From positions 62,001 to 126,000 of the forward strand of contig NZ_FNNE01000002.1 of the NCBI RefSeq assembly GCF_900106945.1: a stretch of 64,000 nt of DNA, given 5' to 3'. Source of the stretch: Marinobacter mobilis. GTDB taxonomy: Bacteria; Pseudomonadota; Gammaproteobacteria; Pseudomonadales; Oleiphilaceae. Under the pieces are notes generated by a model. The model did no database searches, was not told the origin of the DNA, and was given only the letters and a program-made list of their open reading frames with translations. A program made the position numbers and the translations under genes. Positions 8,694 through 17,629 of this stretch are shown in pieces. Every line of letters starts with the position of its first letter. Position 1 is the first letter of the stretch.

Positions 8694-9683
8694 ATGCACA
8701 CCATTTCTGTCATCGGTTTTGACGGGGCGCTGGCCAGCGCCATCACCGGGATGATTGACCTGTTTCGCCTGGCGGGGGTGACCTGGGCGCGGATTCATCG
8801 CGAACCGCCGAGCCCTCATTTCCAGACCCGTTTGCTGACGGCTGACGGAACTCCATGCCGCTGTATCAATGGCCTGACACTGCTGGCCGATGGTGGCTGG
8901 CAGGATATCAACCCTCACGACCAGGGCGATCTGTTGGTCATTCCTACCATTGGGGCCCCCATCGAGCAGGTATTGGTCGCGAACCCCGATCTGATCGACT
9001 GGTTGGGCACATGTGCTGGCGGTGATCCCGCTGAGGTGCGCCTGGCCAGTAACTGCACCGGGGCTTTCCTGCTGGCGGAAGCGGGGGTGCTGGATGGCCG
9101 TCAGGCGACCACCCATTGGGGCTTCAGTCGTCAGTTCCGTCAGCGCTATCCCGCGGTGGAACTGCATCCTGAGAAACTGGTGACGGTGGACGGACCGGTC
9201 GCCTGTGCCGGGGGTGGTATGGCCTGGTGGGACCTGGGGATCTATTTGGTGGAGCGGTTTGCCGGCCCCTCGGTGGCGCGGGAACTGGCCAAGGCCTTCG
9301 TGATCGACGCCGGGCGCACCAGTCAGGCGCCCTACAGCGTGTTGCAGACCCGTCGCTATCACTCTGACCAGGCGATTCTCAGGCTTCAGGACTGGCTCGA
9401 ACAGCACTTTCGGGAGCCGGTCTCGCTGGCGGCCATGGCGGAGTGGGCCGGGTTGACTGAACGCTCCCTGTTACGACGGTTCAGACAGGCCACCGGAGAC
9501 AATCCCACCACCTACCTGCAACTGCTGCGGGTGGAGGAAGCCCGGCGCCGGCTTGAGTCGACATCGGAGAATGTCGAAACCATAACCCGTGGTGCCGGCT
9601 ACGAGGATGTCAGTTCCTTTAGCCGGTTGTTTCGCAAGCACACGGGGTTGTCTCCGGGGGCCTACCGGGCGCGGTTTCGCTAG
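8694..9683 (+). CDS. GlxA-type AraC family regulator (DJ-1/PfpI + HTH)
   Basis: The N-terminal ~190 residues form a DJ-1/PfpI (amidase-like) domain starting at ISVIGFDGALASAITG, with the nucleophile-elbow region ASNCTGAFLLAEAG. The C-terminal ~100 residues are an AraC double helix-turn-helix (LAAMAEWAGLTERSLLRRF, then YEDVSSFSRLFRKHTG). This is the GlxA/FtrA/CdhR regulator layout, often controlling amino-acid or quaternary-amine catabolism. Two starts are possible, ATG 8655 and ATG 8694; neither has a good ribosome site. I prefer 8694 because family similarity begins there and a -10-like CATAAT lies at 8648-8653. It diverges from the acyl-CoA dehydrogenase and may regulate it. Confidence 0.85.
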   Translation: MHTISVIGFDGALASAITGMIDLFRLAGVTWARIHREPPSPHFQTRLLTADGTPCRCINGLTLLADGGWQDINPHDQGDLLVIPTIGAPIEQVLVANPDLIDWLGTCAGGDPAEVRLASNCTGAFLLAEAGVLDGRQATTHWGFSRQFRQRYPAVELHPEKLVTVDGPVACAGGGMAWWDLGIYLVERFAGPSVARELAKAFVIDAGRTSQAPYSVLQTRRYHSDQAILRLQDWLEQHFREPVSLAAMAEWAGLTERSLLRRFRQATGDNPTTYLQLLRVEEARRRLESTSENVETITRGAGYEDVSSFSRLFRKHTGLSPGAYRARFR

Positions 9684-9716
9684 CAACACCCGCAATGGCC
9701 CGCGGCCGGTTCTTCC

Positions 9717-10169
9717 TCACTGATGTTTGACGTTCATCTCAATTTCCGCATGGAATACTTCCTCGCCAGCGTCGTCGGTCACGGATACCGGCACCCGAAT
9801 CATTCCCTCCTGAGTCCAGTCAAGTTCTGATCCGTCAGCGGTGGCGGTCAGGTCGGATTTCGCCTTTTTGAGGTAGCGGACCGACATGCCTGCTGGAATC
9901 CAGCGGGCTCCGGGGGGGATGGAGGCGTCGGTGAGCATGCCGCCGGCGAGTTCGGCCATGTTGCACATGGCGATGGCATGCACTGTTTTCAGGTGATTGG
10001 TCACCCGGCGACGTTTTTTCATGGTGACGACACAGCGTCCCGGTTCCAGTGTTTTTACCCGCGGGTTAATGCTTGAAAAGTAGGGCGCAGCCAGGCAGAC
10101 GGCTTGGCTGAAGAGGGTTTTTCCAAAGGGCAGGCGAGTCAGTTGGGTAAAGGTTTTCAAGGTATCCAT
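9717..10169 (-). CDS. Hotdog-fold protein, DUF4442 / PaaI-like thioesterase
   Basis: 150 residues from ATG 10169, which has GGAG 8 nt upstream. The order FSQAVCLAAPYFSSINPRV, then TNHLKTVHAIAMCNMAELAGG and finally a beta-rich tail, is typical of DUF4442 hotdog proteins. The HAIAMCNMAELA helix corresponds to the active-site helix of PaaI-type acyl-CoA thioesterases, although no activity is proven for this group. It follows the TetR gene on the same strand, and a palindrome lies between them, so it is probably a target of that regulator. Confidence 0.8.
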   Translation of the reverse strand: MDTLKTFTQLTRLPFGKTLFSQAVCLAAPYFSSINPRVKTLEPGRCVVTMKKRRRVTNHLKTVHAIAMCNMAELAGGMLTDASIPPGARWIPAGMSVRYLKKAKSDLTATADGSELDWTQEGMIRVPVSVTDDAGEEVFHAEIEMNVKHQ

Positions 10170-10221
10170 GGCAGGTGCTCCTATGTGGTGCGCGGTGGAA
10201 TCCACTAAGCATGCCAGCTGA

Positions 10222-10249
10222 TAGAATAAAGTTCTAGAATTAAATTCTA
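10222..10249. promoter_or_regulatory. 28-bp imperfect palindrome, TetR operator candidate
   Basis: Centred between 10235 and 10236. The core is the perfect palindrome TTCTAGAA (10232-10239), flanked by outer arms TAGAAT (10222-10227) and ATTCTA (10244-10249). Eleven of 14 positions in the two halves are complementary. It contains no GC-rich stem, so it is unlike a terminator. It overlaps the TetR stop codon and lies about 53 bp upstream of the DUF4442 start. Its TAGAAT/ATTCTA arms could also serve as -10 elements. Confidence 0.6.
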
Positions 10250-10896
10250 TTATTGATCCTTCGGGTCGTGCTGTCGCTCTCCTGGGGAGCGACGGCCAGG
10301 CTTCTCCAGGCCGCTTCGGCAAACGCTTTGGCGTGTTCTTTCGGTGGCGTTTTGACGCGCCCTGACAGCCAGGCCCGACAGTAGTTCTCGGATTGCCCCA
10401 ATAGCAAGGACGCGTAGATTTCCCGTGGAAGCGGAAGGATCAGGCCTTGTTCAACGCCTTTGGCAAGCCACTCCTGAAGGAATGCGTAACGCCCCTGGTT
10501 CTTGGCGGCGAGAGCGTCTTTCCAGGGGTCCTTGGACACGTTGCTTCGGGCCAGGAACAGGAAACGGGCAAGCTCGGGCTCTTGGCAGACCCACGCCATA
10601 TAGGTCTGAATCAGGTCGGTGAGCGCCTGTTTGACGCTCTTCTCCTGCTGACGTTGGGGCAGCATGACTGCCAGCTGGTCGTCCAGGGCGATGAAATACA
10701 GCGCGGCAATCAGCCCTTCTTTGTTTGTGAAGTGGTGGTAAAGGGTGCCAACGCTGGCGCCGGACTGTTGGCGGATGGTGTCAATGGTTGTCGATTCCAG
10801 GCCATGCTCAATAAAGCACTGTAATGCGCAGCGCAGGATATGACGTTTATTGGCTTTGCGAGCGCCAGGCTCTACCCGTTCGAATGCATCTTGCAC
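10240..10896 (-). CDS. TetR/AcrR family transcriptional regulator
   Basis: The N-terminal helix-turn-helix is clear: KRHILRCALQCFIEHGLESTT, then IDTIRQQSGASVGTLYHHFTNKEGL. A helical ligand-binding domain follows. Open frame extends to TTG 10953, but a -10-like TAGAAT (minus strand, 10936-10931) lies between it and the body of the protein. I therefore prefer GTG 10896, which gives 218 residues, normal for the family; start confidence is low. A copy of TTCTAGAA sits at its promoter and another at its 3' end, suggesting autoregulation and control of the DUF4442 gene. The ligand may be an acyl-CoA, judged only from the neighbour. Confidence 0.88.
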   Translation of the reverse strand: MQDAFERVEPGARKANKRHILRCALQCFIEHGLESTTIDTIRQQSGASVGTLYHHFTNKEGLIAALYFIALDDQLAVMLPQRQQEKSVKQALTDLIQTYMAWVCQEPELARFLFLARSNVSKDPWKDALAAKNQGRYAFLQEWLAKGVEQGLILPLPREIYASLLLGQSENYCRAWLSGRVKTPPKEHAKAFAEAAWRSLAVAPQESDSTTRRINNRI

Positions 10897-10931
10897 AATG
10901 TCTGTTCCAGGCAATCTTGAATGTGAAGGTA

Positions 10932-10939
10932 TTCTAGAA
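10932..10939. promoter_or_regulatory. TTCTAGAA site at the TetR promoter
   Basis: Second copy of the palindromic core TTCTAGAA, about 35-45 bp upstream of the preferred TetR start. On the minus strand it includes TAGAAT, a reasonable -10 hexamer, so a repressor bound here would block its own promoter. Confidence 0.4.
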
Positions 10940-10991
10940 GAAGGCTTTGCCAATCACCGAATCCGGCTTTGTTTTCCCTGGCCCTTAAACG

Positions 10992-11019
10992 AAAAAAAGG
11001 CAGCCGAAGCTGCCTTTTT
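10992..11019 (-). terminator. Rho-independent terminator of the cold-shock gene
   Basis: Read on the minus strand: stem GGCAGC / GCTGCC closed by a TTCG tetraloop (the very stable cUUCGg type), followed by seven T residues, with an A-tract before the stem that extends pairing. It lies about 20 nt beyond the cold-shock stop codon. The A-tract also makes it potentially bidirectional. Confidence 0.92.
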
Positions 11020-11038
11020 CAGAGATTGTGTTGTCTAA

Positions 11039-11530
<492 letters not shown>

Positions 11531-11540
11531 GTTCTAGAAT
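11531..11540. promoter_or_regulatory. GTTCTAGAAT site before the thioredoxin-like gene
   Basis: Exact 10-base match to bases 10231-10240 of the TetR-DUF4442 palindrome. The end TAGAAT could act as a -10 hexamer for the gene at 11580, 40 bp downstream. Whether it is a TetR site or simply a promoter element is not decided. Confidence 0.35.
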
Positions 11541-11579
11541 GACGGTTTACCCGGCCAGCAACGACTCGAGGTTAATCTG

Positions 11580-11915
11580 ATGATCAACGTCTGTACGGAA
11601 TCCGAGCTGGCGGACCTGCTGCAGGCTCATTCTGCGGTGCTGTTGCTGTTTGGGGGAGCTCGTTGCGGTGTGTGCCAGGCCATCAAGCCCCAGCTCGAAC
11701 GCTTGGGGCTGGATGAGTTTCCGCAGCTGGCGACCGCTTACATTGATTGTCAGGAGGCTGCGACAAGTCTTTGCGCGACTCGGAGCATCTTTGCGCTGCC
11801 GGTGGTTCAGTTGTGGTTCGATGGTCAGCGGTTTGCGGAGTTTGCCCGGGTGTTTTCCATCGGCCAGGTTCGTGCTGCGCTGGAGCGTCCCTACAGCGCC
11901 TTGACCGAAGACTGA
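11580..11915 (+). CDS. Thioredoxin-family protein
   Basis: 111 residues, thioredoxin-sized. The redox motif is Cys29-Gly-Val-Cys32 (ARCGVC) in place of the classical CGPC. A beta strand (AVLLLFGGA) precedes it, and the cis-proline region is FALPVVQLWFDG. No signal peptide, so it acts in the cytoplasm. GAGG lies upstream of ATG 11580. CGVC-type proteins are usually reductases or holders of thiol stress partners; the partner here is unknown. Confidence 0.85.
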   Translation: MINVCTESELADLLQAHSAVLLLFGGARCGVCQAIKPQLERLGLDEFPQLATAYIDCQEAATSLCATRSIFALPVVQLWFDGQRFAEFARVFSIGQVRAALERPYSALTED

Positions 11916-12014
11916 CGACAGGGTACCTGTTGCACACGGCAACCGGTATGCTGTTTCTGTACCACAGGGACCTGGAACGACAGGCTTTGGATCATCAACA
12001 AGTGGAGATCTGTT

Positions 12015-12494
12015 GTGCGACGTATTTTGGCAGGGATGTTAGCGATTATCGCGTTGTCCAGTCATGCGGACGAGTACCGGTTCGAAGACTATCCGGCTAC
12101 GGAATCTTCTTCCCGGGTTGTTGAGCAACTGAGGTTGCCGGAGTCCGAGAGCGGATCGGTGTTTGAGATGTTCCTGCAGCGGGCGGTGGGGTCGAGCCCG
12201 AATTTTGCCGGAAAGTACGTGCTCACCTATTGGGGGTGTGGCACCAGCTGTCAGCAGGTCGCGGCGATTGATGTTGATAGCGGCGACGTTTTTTACCCCG
12301 GCGAGGGAGCGGCTTCCAATGGAGTTTGCTACCAGCTCGACAGTGCCCTTCTCATCGTTAACCCGATCGATAAAGAAGGGGCTGAACAGATTCCGGACTG
12401 GTTTCATACCTATTTCTATGAGATGACCGATCAGGGCTTCCGCCTGCTGGGCAAAACCCGGGAAGGGCTGTCATTTGACTGTGGGGCTCCCTGA
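12015..12494 (+). CDS. Secreted protein of unknown function, 159 aa
   Basis: Start GTG 12015 has GGAG 7 nt upstream. A Sec signal peptide MRRILAGMLAIIALSSHA precedes the mature N-terminus DEYRFEDYP. The mature protein has a CGTSC motif (YWGCGTSCQQVAAID) and further cysteines at NGVCYQ and near the C-terminus, so periplasmic disulfides are likely. The GCGTSC-type motif occurs in a group of small exported proteins without known role. Not recognised beyond that. Confidence 0.65.
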   Translation: MRRILAGMLAIIALSSHADEYRFEDYPATESSSRVVEQLRLPESESGSVFEMFLQRAVGSSPNFAGKYVLTYWGCGTSCQQVAAIDVDSGDVFYPGEGAASNGVCYQLDSALLIVNPIDKEGAEQIPDWFHTYFYEMTDQGFRLLGKTREGLSFDCGAP

Positions 12495-12649
12495 TATCTT
12501 CCGCCCGGCAGCCGGTGCGGCCTCTCTCCCCCTGGTAACGCTCATCCAGTCGCGGATGGGGGCGCCGGGTGATGACTCGGCTCATCAGAAGCTCTATCAT
12601 CCGTGGCACTGGATGTTTCAATCTCACTTCACCCGAGCGATCACTTTCA

Positions 12650-13015
12650 ATGAAGTTCCCTACGGTCACCGTCGTACTGGTTGCAGCCGCACTCGTGTTT
12701 GTCCTCTGGAACCAGACCGCTGAACAGCCAGAACCCATCAATCCTGATCGCTTTGCCAATCTGGCCGCCAACCCGGTGGAACGCAGTCTGGTGGTGGATT
12801 GGGTGGCAGCGCAGGTGCCTGAGTTGTGTCAGGAGGCCGCTGGGGAAGGCACAGATATTTCCGAATGTCTGGACACCAGCAAACAGCGCTCACCGGCCTG
12901 CCGTCGTGAGCTTTATGACCGCTTTCCTTCTCTCATTTCTTCCCAGGCCATGTTCCGGGACCTCACGATTTCAGCGATGAACTGCCTGGTCCCCCGTTCC
13001 GGGCGGGTTGAGTGA
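12650..13015 (+). CDS. Small membrane-anchored hypothetical protein, 121 aa
   Basis: From ATG 12650 the protein opens with one hydrophobic segment (VTVVLVAAALVFVLW, residues ~5-20) and continues as an acidic soluble domain with four cysteines (ELCQEA, SECLD, PACRRE, MNCLV). An N-terminal anchor with a periplasmic, disulfide-bonded tail is likely. An upstream in-frame ATG at 12569 would bury the anchor and is less probable. Family not recognised. Convergent with the next minus-strand gene. Confidence 0.55.
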   Translation: MKFPTVTVVLVAAALVFVLWNQTAEQPEPINPDRFANLAANPVERSLVVDWVAAQVPELCQEAAGEGTDISECLDTSKQRSPACRRELYDRFPSLISSQAMFRDLTISAMNCLVPRSGRVE

Positions 13016-13031
13016 CGTTTCAGTCCAGCTG

Positions 13032-14000
13032 TCAGTTGAAGTCGAATGCGCTGTCGCTCCAGCTGAGGTGGCAGTAGCCCAGTACCCCATAAGTGTAGGA
13101 GTACTGGCAGATTCGGCGTAGTGGCGCGTTCTGGGCGAGCTGAAGCCAGGGGTTAGCGACGGGCCGACCACCCTGGCGGACACTGTGCAGCAAAATGCGT
13201 TCAATCAGATAGATACGATCGATTGAGTAGGTACTGCTGTCATTTGCTACGAAGCACAGCTGCAGGCGTTTGCTGGGGACGATGGGGGCGTTAAACAGTC
13301 CGCTTACGTAATGTGAAGGGCCAAAGTCCGCGCTAATGGTTGCCTGACCATTCGGCGACTGGTCAGTGGCAACCCAGAACGGGTCGTTGTCGCTGAGGGG
13401 GCATCGGTTATTGAACAGGTACTGGTCTGACAGGGCAGAAAAGAAATCGTAATTGGGATTCTTGATCTTCCCCGCGTTGTTTTGCGCTGGCGGGCGAGGG
13501 ATTGTGCTGGCGGTTAAACATTGCTGCTGTTGCTGCAGCCTGGCGGTTTGAGTGGCCTTGTCCTGCTGCGCAAGGTTACTTGCGTTCACGCTCTGGAGTT
13601 GTTGATTGATAAAGTTGGTGAGGCGCGTCCGGTCTCCGGTCAGGCGAAATCTGGCATCCTGGATATAGAGGTTGTGTAACGTTCTCGGAACGATTCGCTT
13701 CAGGTCCGCCTGCGTCATGTTTCGTAACGGAGTCCCGTTGGGATTGTAGCGATTGTACAGGTCTTGCCAGTAATGCCGGCGTGCCGACGCAATGGACAAA
13801 AAATCCGGGTCAAGGTAAAGGTAGGAGAACTGGTAGTCCATGGTTGCCAGCAGCCGTGGTGCATCCCCCCCAGTGCCGCTGTGCATATCAAGCAGGTCAT
13901 CAAGCCAGGCCTGTCTTCGGGACGATTGCAGCGCGATGGCATGCCGGCGGGCAATTATCTTACTCGCAAGTCGTTGCTTTCTTTGTTCGTAGGTGGCCAT
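13032..14000 (-). CDS. Uncharacterised protein, 322 aa, partner of the 756-aa protein
   Basis: Starts at ATG 14000 with AAGGA about 10 nt upstream and lies 50 bp after the 756-aa gene on the same strand, so the two are likely co-transcribed. The N-terminal ~190 residues look helical and rich in Arg, Gln and Leu, including a Gln run (RLQQQQQCL). The C-terminal third is beta-like, with several cysteines and aromatics (QLCFVANDSS, RRICQYSYTYGVLGYCHLSW). No signal peptide or membrane segment. I do not recognise a domain. The context suggests it works with the larger neighbour. Confidence 0.6.
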   Translation of the reverse strand: MATYEQRKQRLASKIIARRHAIALQSSRRQAWLDDLLDMHSGTGGDAPRLLATMDYQFSYLYLDPDFLSIASARRHYWQDLYNRYNPNGTPLRNMTQADLKRIVPRTLHNLYIQDARFRLTGDRTRLTNFINQQLQSVNASNLAQQDKATQTARLQQQQQCLTASTIPRPPAQNNAGKIKNPNYDFFSALSDQYLFNNRCPLSDNDPFWVATDQSPNGQATISADFGPSHYVSGLFNAPIVPSKRLQLCFVANDSSTYSIDRIYLIERILLHSVRQGGRPVANPWLQLAQNAPLRRICQYSYTYGVLGYCHLSWSDSAFDFN

Positions 14001-14050
14001 GCCAGTGTGATCCTTACAGTGGCGTGATGAAGGCTGGGCCTGATTCTGGC

Positions 14051-16321
14051 TCAGGTTGCACTGCCGTCCATGTGCCCCGGGCTTGGGGTTTGATCCAGTT
14101 CATGGTCCCGTCCGTTTCCGGAACCTTTTCCGCCGGTCACGGATTTTTCCAGGCCCTTGGCCGCCTGGAGTGCTTCACCGGAGCCAGGCAGCATGAAGTC
14201 GGCGACCATCGCCTGGCCGGCTTCGCTATCCAGAACGTCCTCGAACGTTTTCAGAATCTTGCCGTAGATTTCCGCAGATCGTTGGCCTGCGGCTGTGGCG
14301 CCATCGCCGCTGATTTGTGCCATCTGGCCAGCCAGTGTGGCGGCTTCCTGCAGGCCAGCCATGTTGCGGAACATGTCGTTCTTCTGCAGCGCGCCCAGTA
14401 TCTGTCCGATATGGGAAATATCGCCGACAGGCTGTGAACGCAGTTGTGCGATGGCGGCGGCAAAATCGCCCGGCGTCAGGTCCATGCCCTTGGCCCGGTC
14501 CCGGGAGTTGAGCGGATTGATCTTGGGCGGGAGGATCGGGATGGGTTCCTCTTTCCAGCGCCAGAATTTGGTTTCGTCGATGGTTTCTGCAGCGTTGGAA
14601 CGCCCCAGTACGGCCTCCGCAAAGACGCCCGAAGTGGGTACGGCAATTTCCGGGCTGTCTGGGCTGGCGGCGCTTTCGGAAGGGCTGATGAAAGTTTTCA
14701 TGAAGGTCGTTCGGCTCATTCTGGCCGGATGCTTGGCGTCGTCGGACTCGGTGTCCGTGAAGCCCCAGCGAAAGGCCAGGTAATTGCCGAACAGACCGAC
14801 CGGCGACGGGTCCACCAGGGACGACAGTGCGCGGCCATCCAGTTTAATACCCTGGAGCAACAGGTAAATGCGGTAGGTGTCGAGTTGCAGCCAGATTTTC
14901 TGGGAAAGGATCAGGCTGTGCTTGATCAGGAAATCCTGGATGGGCACAAAGAATATGCCCATCTTCTTGCGCTCGGCCTCGACCTTTCGGGTGAGTTCCT
15001 TAACTTGCTGCCTGAGATTCCCTGCCTGCTCTGTCTGCAGGTCTCTGAAATTCTGGACTGTTGAATCGAAATCCCCTTTATTCGGAAGCACGGTCTTGAT
15101 GGTTTCAAGGTAGCTCTGGGCGACGGGTTCGTCGGCCAACAGGCGTCCCAACGTGGTTATTGCTTGTGTAGCCGCTTTTTTGAACGCCGTGTCATCGACG
15201 ATGTTTAAGGTTTGCTCAAGCAGATGAACTTCTTTGACAATGGTGTCTCTGTTGTCGAACGCAGTCTGTGTGGCGGCCAGCTCTTGTTGCAGCCGGGCAT
15301 ACTCCTGCTCGGCCAGTTTCTGTTTGGTGCTCTGGGGTGCTTTGAAGTCCGGGTCTGCCAGCGCTTTCAATTCTTCAATTCTAGGCTCCAGATCCGGATA
15401 TTGCTGGAATAAATGGATGAGTGCCGGCAGCTGTTGACGGACCACATTGATGTCCGAGAAGTCCAGAACCTGCATGGGCAGGAATATGCAGCGATCCCAG
15501 GCATCCAGGCGGGTAGTGATGGCATAGGTTTGCAACAGCTCGAAGTATTCGATGTTCAGGGTGTGGCGATGGTTGTAGTTGGCCAGTACCCGGGTGGTCA
15601 TATTTTCCGCTTCAGACTCCGTCACTTCCTTCACCACAGAGGAGCGACGGGAGCGCAGTGACTGGGACGTCTCGGCGGTTCGCTGGTTGAGCTGATTGCT
15701 GGATTCGGCCGCCAGATCCCGTTTGCCGGTACTGAACTGAGCCGTCAGGGCGGTACTGTGGGAAGACGCGCCTGAGGCGGTCACGGAAAAAAGCAGCCCG
15801 CCGCCGCTGACGCCCGTCTGGGCGCTGGAGGAAGAGCTGGTAATTTTCGACTGTCCGGCCTGTGCTTCCTCGGCGACCGCTTTCTGGACCTCATTGACCG
15901 CCCGGGACTGGTCGATGTCTGCGCTGACGAGCTCTCCCTGTTTAGTGTCTTGAGTGCTGCTCCCCCGGGTCCGGCGGGTCCAGTCCATGATGGCAACCTG
16001 CGTCACTTCACCCGGGGCCAGACACACAGAGTGGAGAAGGTTGCCCAGGGCCAGCCCCTTTTGTTGCCAGCTTTGGTGGTGCTTCAACAAGACGCCAAAA
16101 GCGATGTTCTTTTCCGGCTGGTTGCCGCATTCGGCGAACGGATCAAAAGGCCCCTGTTGGGGGATGCTGACGTCCCCCTCGGGTTGAGCGGCGGATGTAT
16201 CAGGCAGCAGCGTATCGAGGATATAGAGTGACTGATAGGTGACCGGCTCGGCGATGGTGCTGGGGCCCAGTTCCGGCTTCAGGTAGTCGTCCATGTCTGA
16301 AAACGAAGACGTTTTATCCAT
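14051..16321 (-). CDS. Large uncharacterised protein, 756 aa, coiled-coil centre
   Basis: ATG 16321 to TGA 14051. No signal peptide. Residues 70-120 form a conserved-looking beta block ending in APGEVTQVAIMDWTRRTRG. Residues 155-200 are Ser/Gly/Ala-rich with one hydrophobic patch (GGGLLFSVTA). Residues 250-290 (YNHRHTLNIEYFELLQTYAI, then RLDAWDRCIFLPMQVLDF) look like an ordered core. Residues ~330-455 are predicted by eye to be coiled coil. A sharp motif, GVFAEAVLGRSNAAETID, lies at 565-582, followed by KFWRWKEEPIPILPP. I remember similar motifs only in unannotated bacterial proteins. Function unknown; length and layout suggest a structural or assembly protein, not an enzyme. Confidence 0.7.
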   Translation of the reverse strand: MDKTSSFSDMDDYLKPELGPSTIAEPVTYQSLYILDTLLPDTSAAQPEGDVSIPQQGPFDPFAECGNQPEKNIAFGVLLKHHQSWQQKGLALGNLLHSVCLAPGEVTQVAIMDWTRRTRGSSTQDTKQGELVSADIDQSRAVNEVQKAVAEEAQAGQSKITSSSSSAQTGVSGGGLLFSVTASGASSHSTALTAQFSTGKRDLAAESSNQLNQRTAETSQSLRSRRSSVVKEVTESEAENMTTRVLANYNHRHTLNIEYFELLQTYAITTRLDAWDRCIFLPMQVLDFSDINVVRQQLPALIHLFQQYPDLEPRIEELKALADPDFKAPQSTKQKLAEQEYARLQQELAATQTAFDNRDTIVKEVHLLEQTLNIVDDTAFKKAATQAITTLGRLLADEPVAQSYLETIKTVLPNKGDFDSTVQNFRDLQTEQAGNLRQQVKELTRKVEAERKKMGIFFVPIQDFLIKHSLILSQKIWLQLDTYRIYLLLQGIKLDGRALSSLVDPSPVGLFGNYLAFRWGFTDTESDDAKHPARMSRTTFMKTFISPSESAASPDSPEIAVPTSGVFAEAVLGRSNAAETIDETKFWRWKEEPIPILPPKINPLNSRDRAKGMDLTPGDFAAAIAQLRSQPVGDISHIGQILGALQKNDMFRNMAGLQEAATLAGQMAQISGDGATAAGQRSAEIYGKILKTFEDVLDSEAGQAMVADFMLPGSGEALQAAKGLEKSVTGGKGSGNGRDHELDQTPSPGHMDGSAT

Positions 16322-16449
16322 AACGTGGCGTGTCCTTTCGTGAAAATCCCTGGGTACGATCTATGTACGGGGCAATCCTGGTCCGGAATTCCCACCGTGC
16401 GGCGACGCTGGCTTCAGACTAGTCGTGGATAATGGATCCGGCCAGGCAG

Positions 16450-16653
16450 CTATTCGCTCATGTGATCCATATCACTATCCAGAATGAGGTGTGCAAAGTC
16501 CGCGTGGTCCTGAGCGTGGGCATGAATTTCTTCAGCGGTTCCTGCCATCGCAAGCACCAGTCGTAAAATATCGTTCTCCGACTCGTTCTTGCTCAGTCGT
16601 CGCGCCACAATCGCGTCGTATACATCATTGGAAACGGTGATGGTCGTGGACAT
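16450..16653 (-). CDS. Small ribbon-helix-helix-like protein, 67 aa
   Basis: ATG 16653 is chosen because GGAGGAG lies about 7 nt upstream. The first 40 residues (TTITVSNDVYDAIVARR, then SENDILRLVLAMAG) have the strand-helix-helix spacing of ribbon-helix-helix DNA-binding proteins and resemble the SeqA N-terminal dimerisation module. An acidic, His-rich tail follows (EIHAHAQDHADFAHLIL). No toxin gene adjoins it, so it is not a clear antitoxin. It may regulate the 756/322-aa genes just downstream on the same strand, but that is only positional. Confidence 0.6.
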   Translation of the reverse strand: MSTTITVSNDVYDAIVARRLSKNESENDILRLVLAMAGTAEEIHAHAQDHADFAHLILDSDMDHMSE

Positions 16654-16783
16654 GGCGGTCTCCTCCGGCACCTCGTTTTCGGCGTGTCATTAGCTCAGTA
16701 TGGTGTAGCGCGCTGAGAAATCCAGAACAAAGGGCGGGCAGAGAGAGGCAAAAGCAGAAGGTTTCCCGGTGAATCGCGTAGGG

Positions 16784-17629
16784 TTAGAACAGGCCTATCT
16801 GGGGGGGATGATTGTTCAGTTCCAGTCCTGCGACGTCCGGTAGGCGATCACGCAGCAATTCACTCCACAGAGCCGCCAGAGCCAGGGCATCACCATTGTC
16901 GGGCATGTGCATGAATATGTAGGGCTGTTGGCCTGCCTCAATCCAGCGGCCTGCCCGTTCCACCCAGGGGGCGAGGAAGTGCCGGTTGCTTTCCAGATCG
17001 GGGTGGCCGATATATCGAACGACTGCGGGCGCCTCACCCGGCAGCAGGTGCACCGGAACTCTGGGCTTCTTGCGTTGGGCATCGCGGGTGGCTTCGGTGT
17101 CGGGGGCTGCGGAAAACAGCGCGCGGCTATCGAAACAGACCCGGGCAATTCCCCGTTCCCGCAGCCCCCGGTTCAGCGCTCGTTCCTCCTCGCCCTTGCG
17201 AAAAAACGCCGGGTGTCGAACCTCCACGGTACAACTCAGGGATTCCGGCAGCGCGTCGGCAAAGTGCCAGAGCCTATCCAGTTGCTCGGGGCCGAACGCG
17301 GCTGGCAGCTGCAACAGGAAGGGCCCCAGGACGTCTTCAAGGGGCGCGATGACCTCCAGGAAGTCGTGTACCTGAGTCCCGAGCCCGGTGAGCAGGAGTT
17401 CATGAGTGATCGCCCGTGGAAACTTGAGGAGGAAGCGGAAATCATCGGCGACCTGTGACCGCCACTGGCGGCATTGGCTCTGGCTGGGGGTGGCATAGAA
17501 AGTAGTGTTGCCTTCCACGCAGTTGAAAACCTGGCTATAGCGCTCAAGGGGGCTGCGGCCGGGAGGTAATCGCGAGTTCCAGTTGGGGTGGTGCCACTGG
17601 GGGGCGCCCAGGTAATAGGGGCGTGTCAT
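16784..17629 (-). CDS. DUF72 / YecE-family protein
   Basis: 281 residues with the DUF72 pattern: N-terminal LGAPQWHHPNWNSRLPP, then VFNCVEGNTTFYATPSQSQ, VADDFRFLLKFPRAITHE, LGPFLLQLPAAFGPE, and C-terminal YIFMHMPDNGDALALAA. The family adopts a TIM-barrel-like fold and has no confirmed reaction. The start ATG overlaps the stop of the upstream gene by 4 nt (ATGA), so the two form a translationally coupled pair. Confidence 0.92.
   Translation of the reverse strand: MTRPYYLGAPQWHHPNWNSRLPPGRSPLERYSQVFNCVEGNTTFYATPSQSQCRQWRSQVADDFRFLLKFPRAITHELLLTGLGTQVHDFLEVIAPLEDVLGPFLLQLPAAFGPEQLDRLWHFADALPESLSCTVEVRHPAFFRKGEEERALNRGLRERGIARVCFDSRALFSAAPDTEATRDAQRKKPRVPVHLLPGEAPAVVRYIGHPDLESNRHFLAPWVERAGRWIEAGQQPYIFMHMPDNGDALALAALWSELLRDRLPDVAGLELNNHPPQIGLF

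Noticed and set aside
10356-10824. Plus-strand open frames opposite the TetR gene
   Set aside because: They are antisense to a well-formed HTH protein and lack ribosome sites and recognisable motifs.
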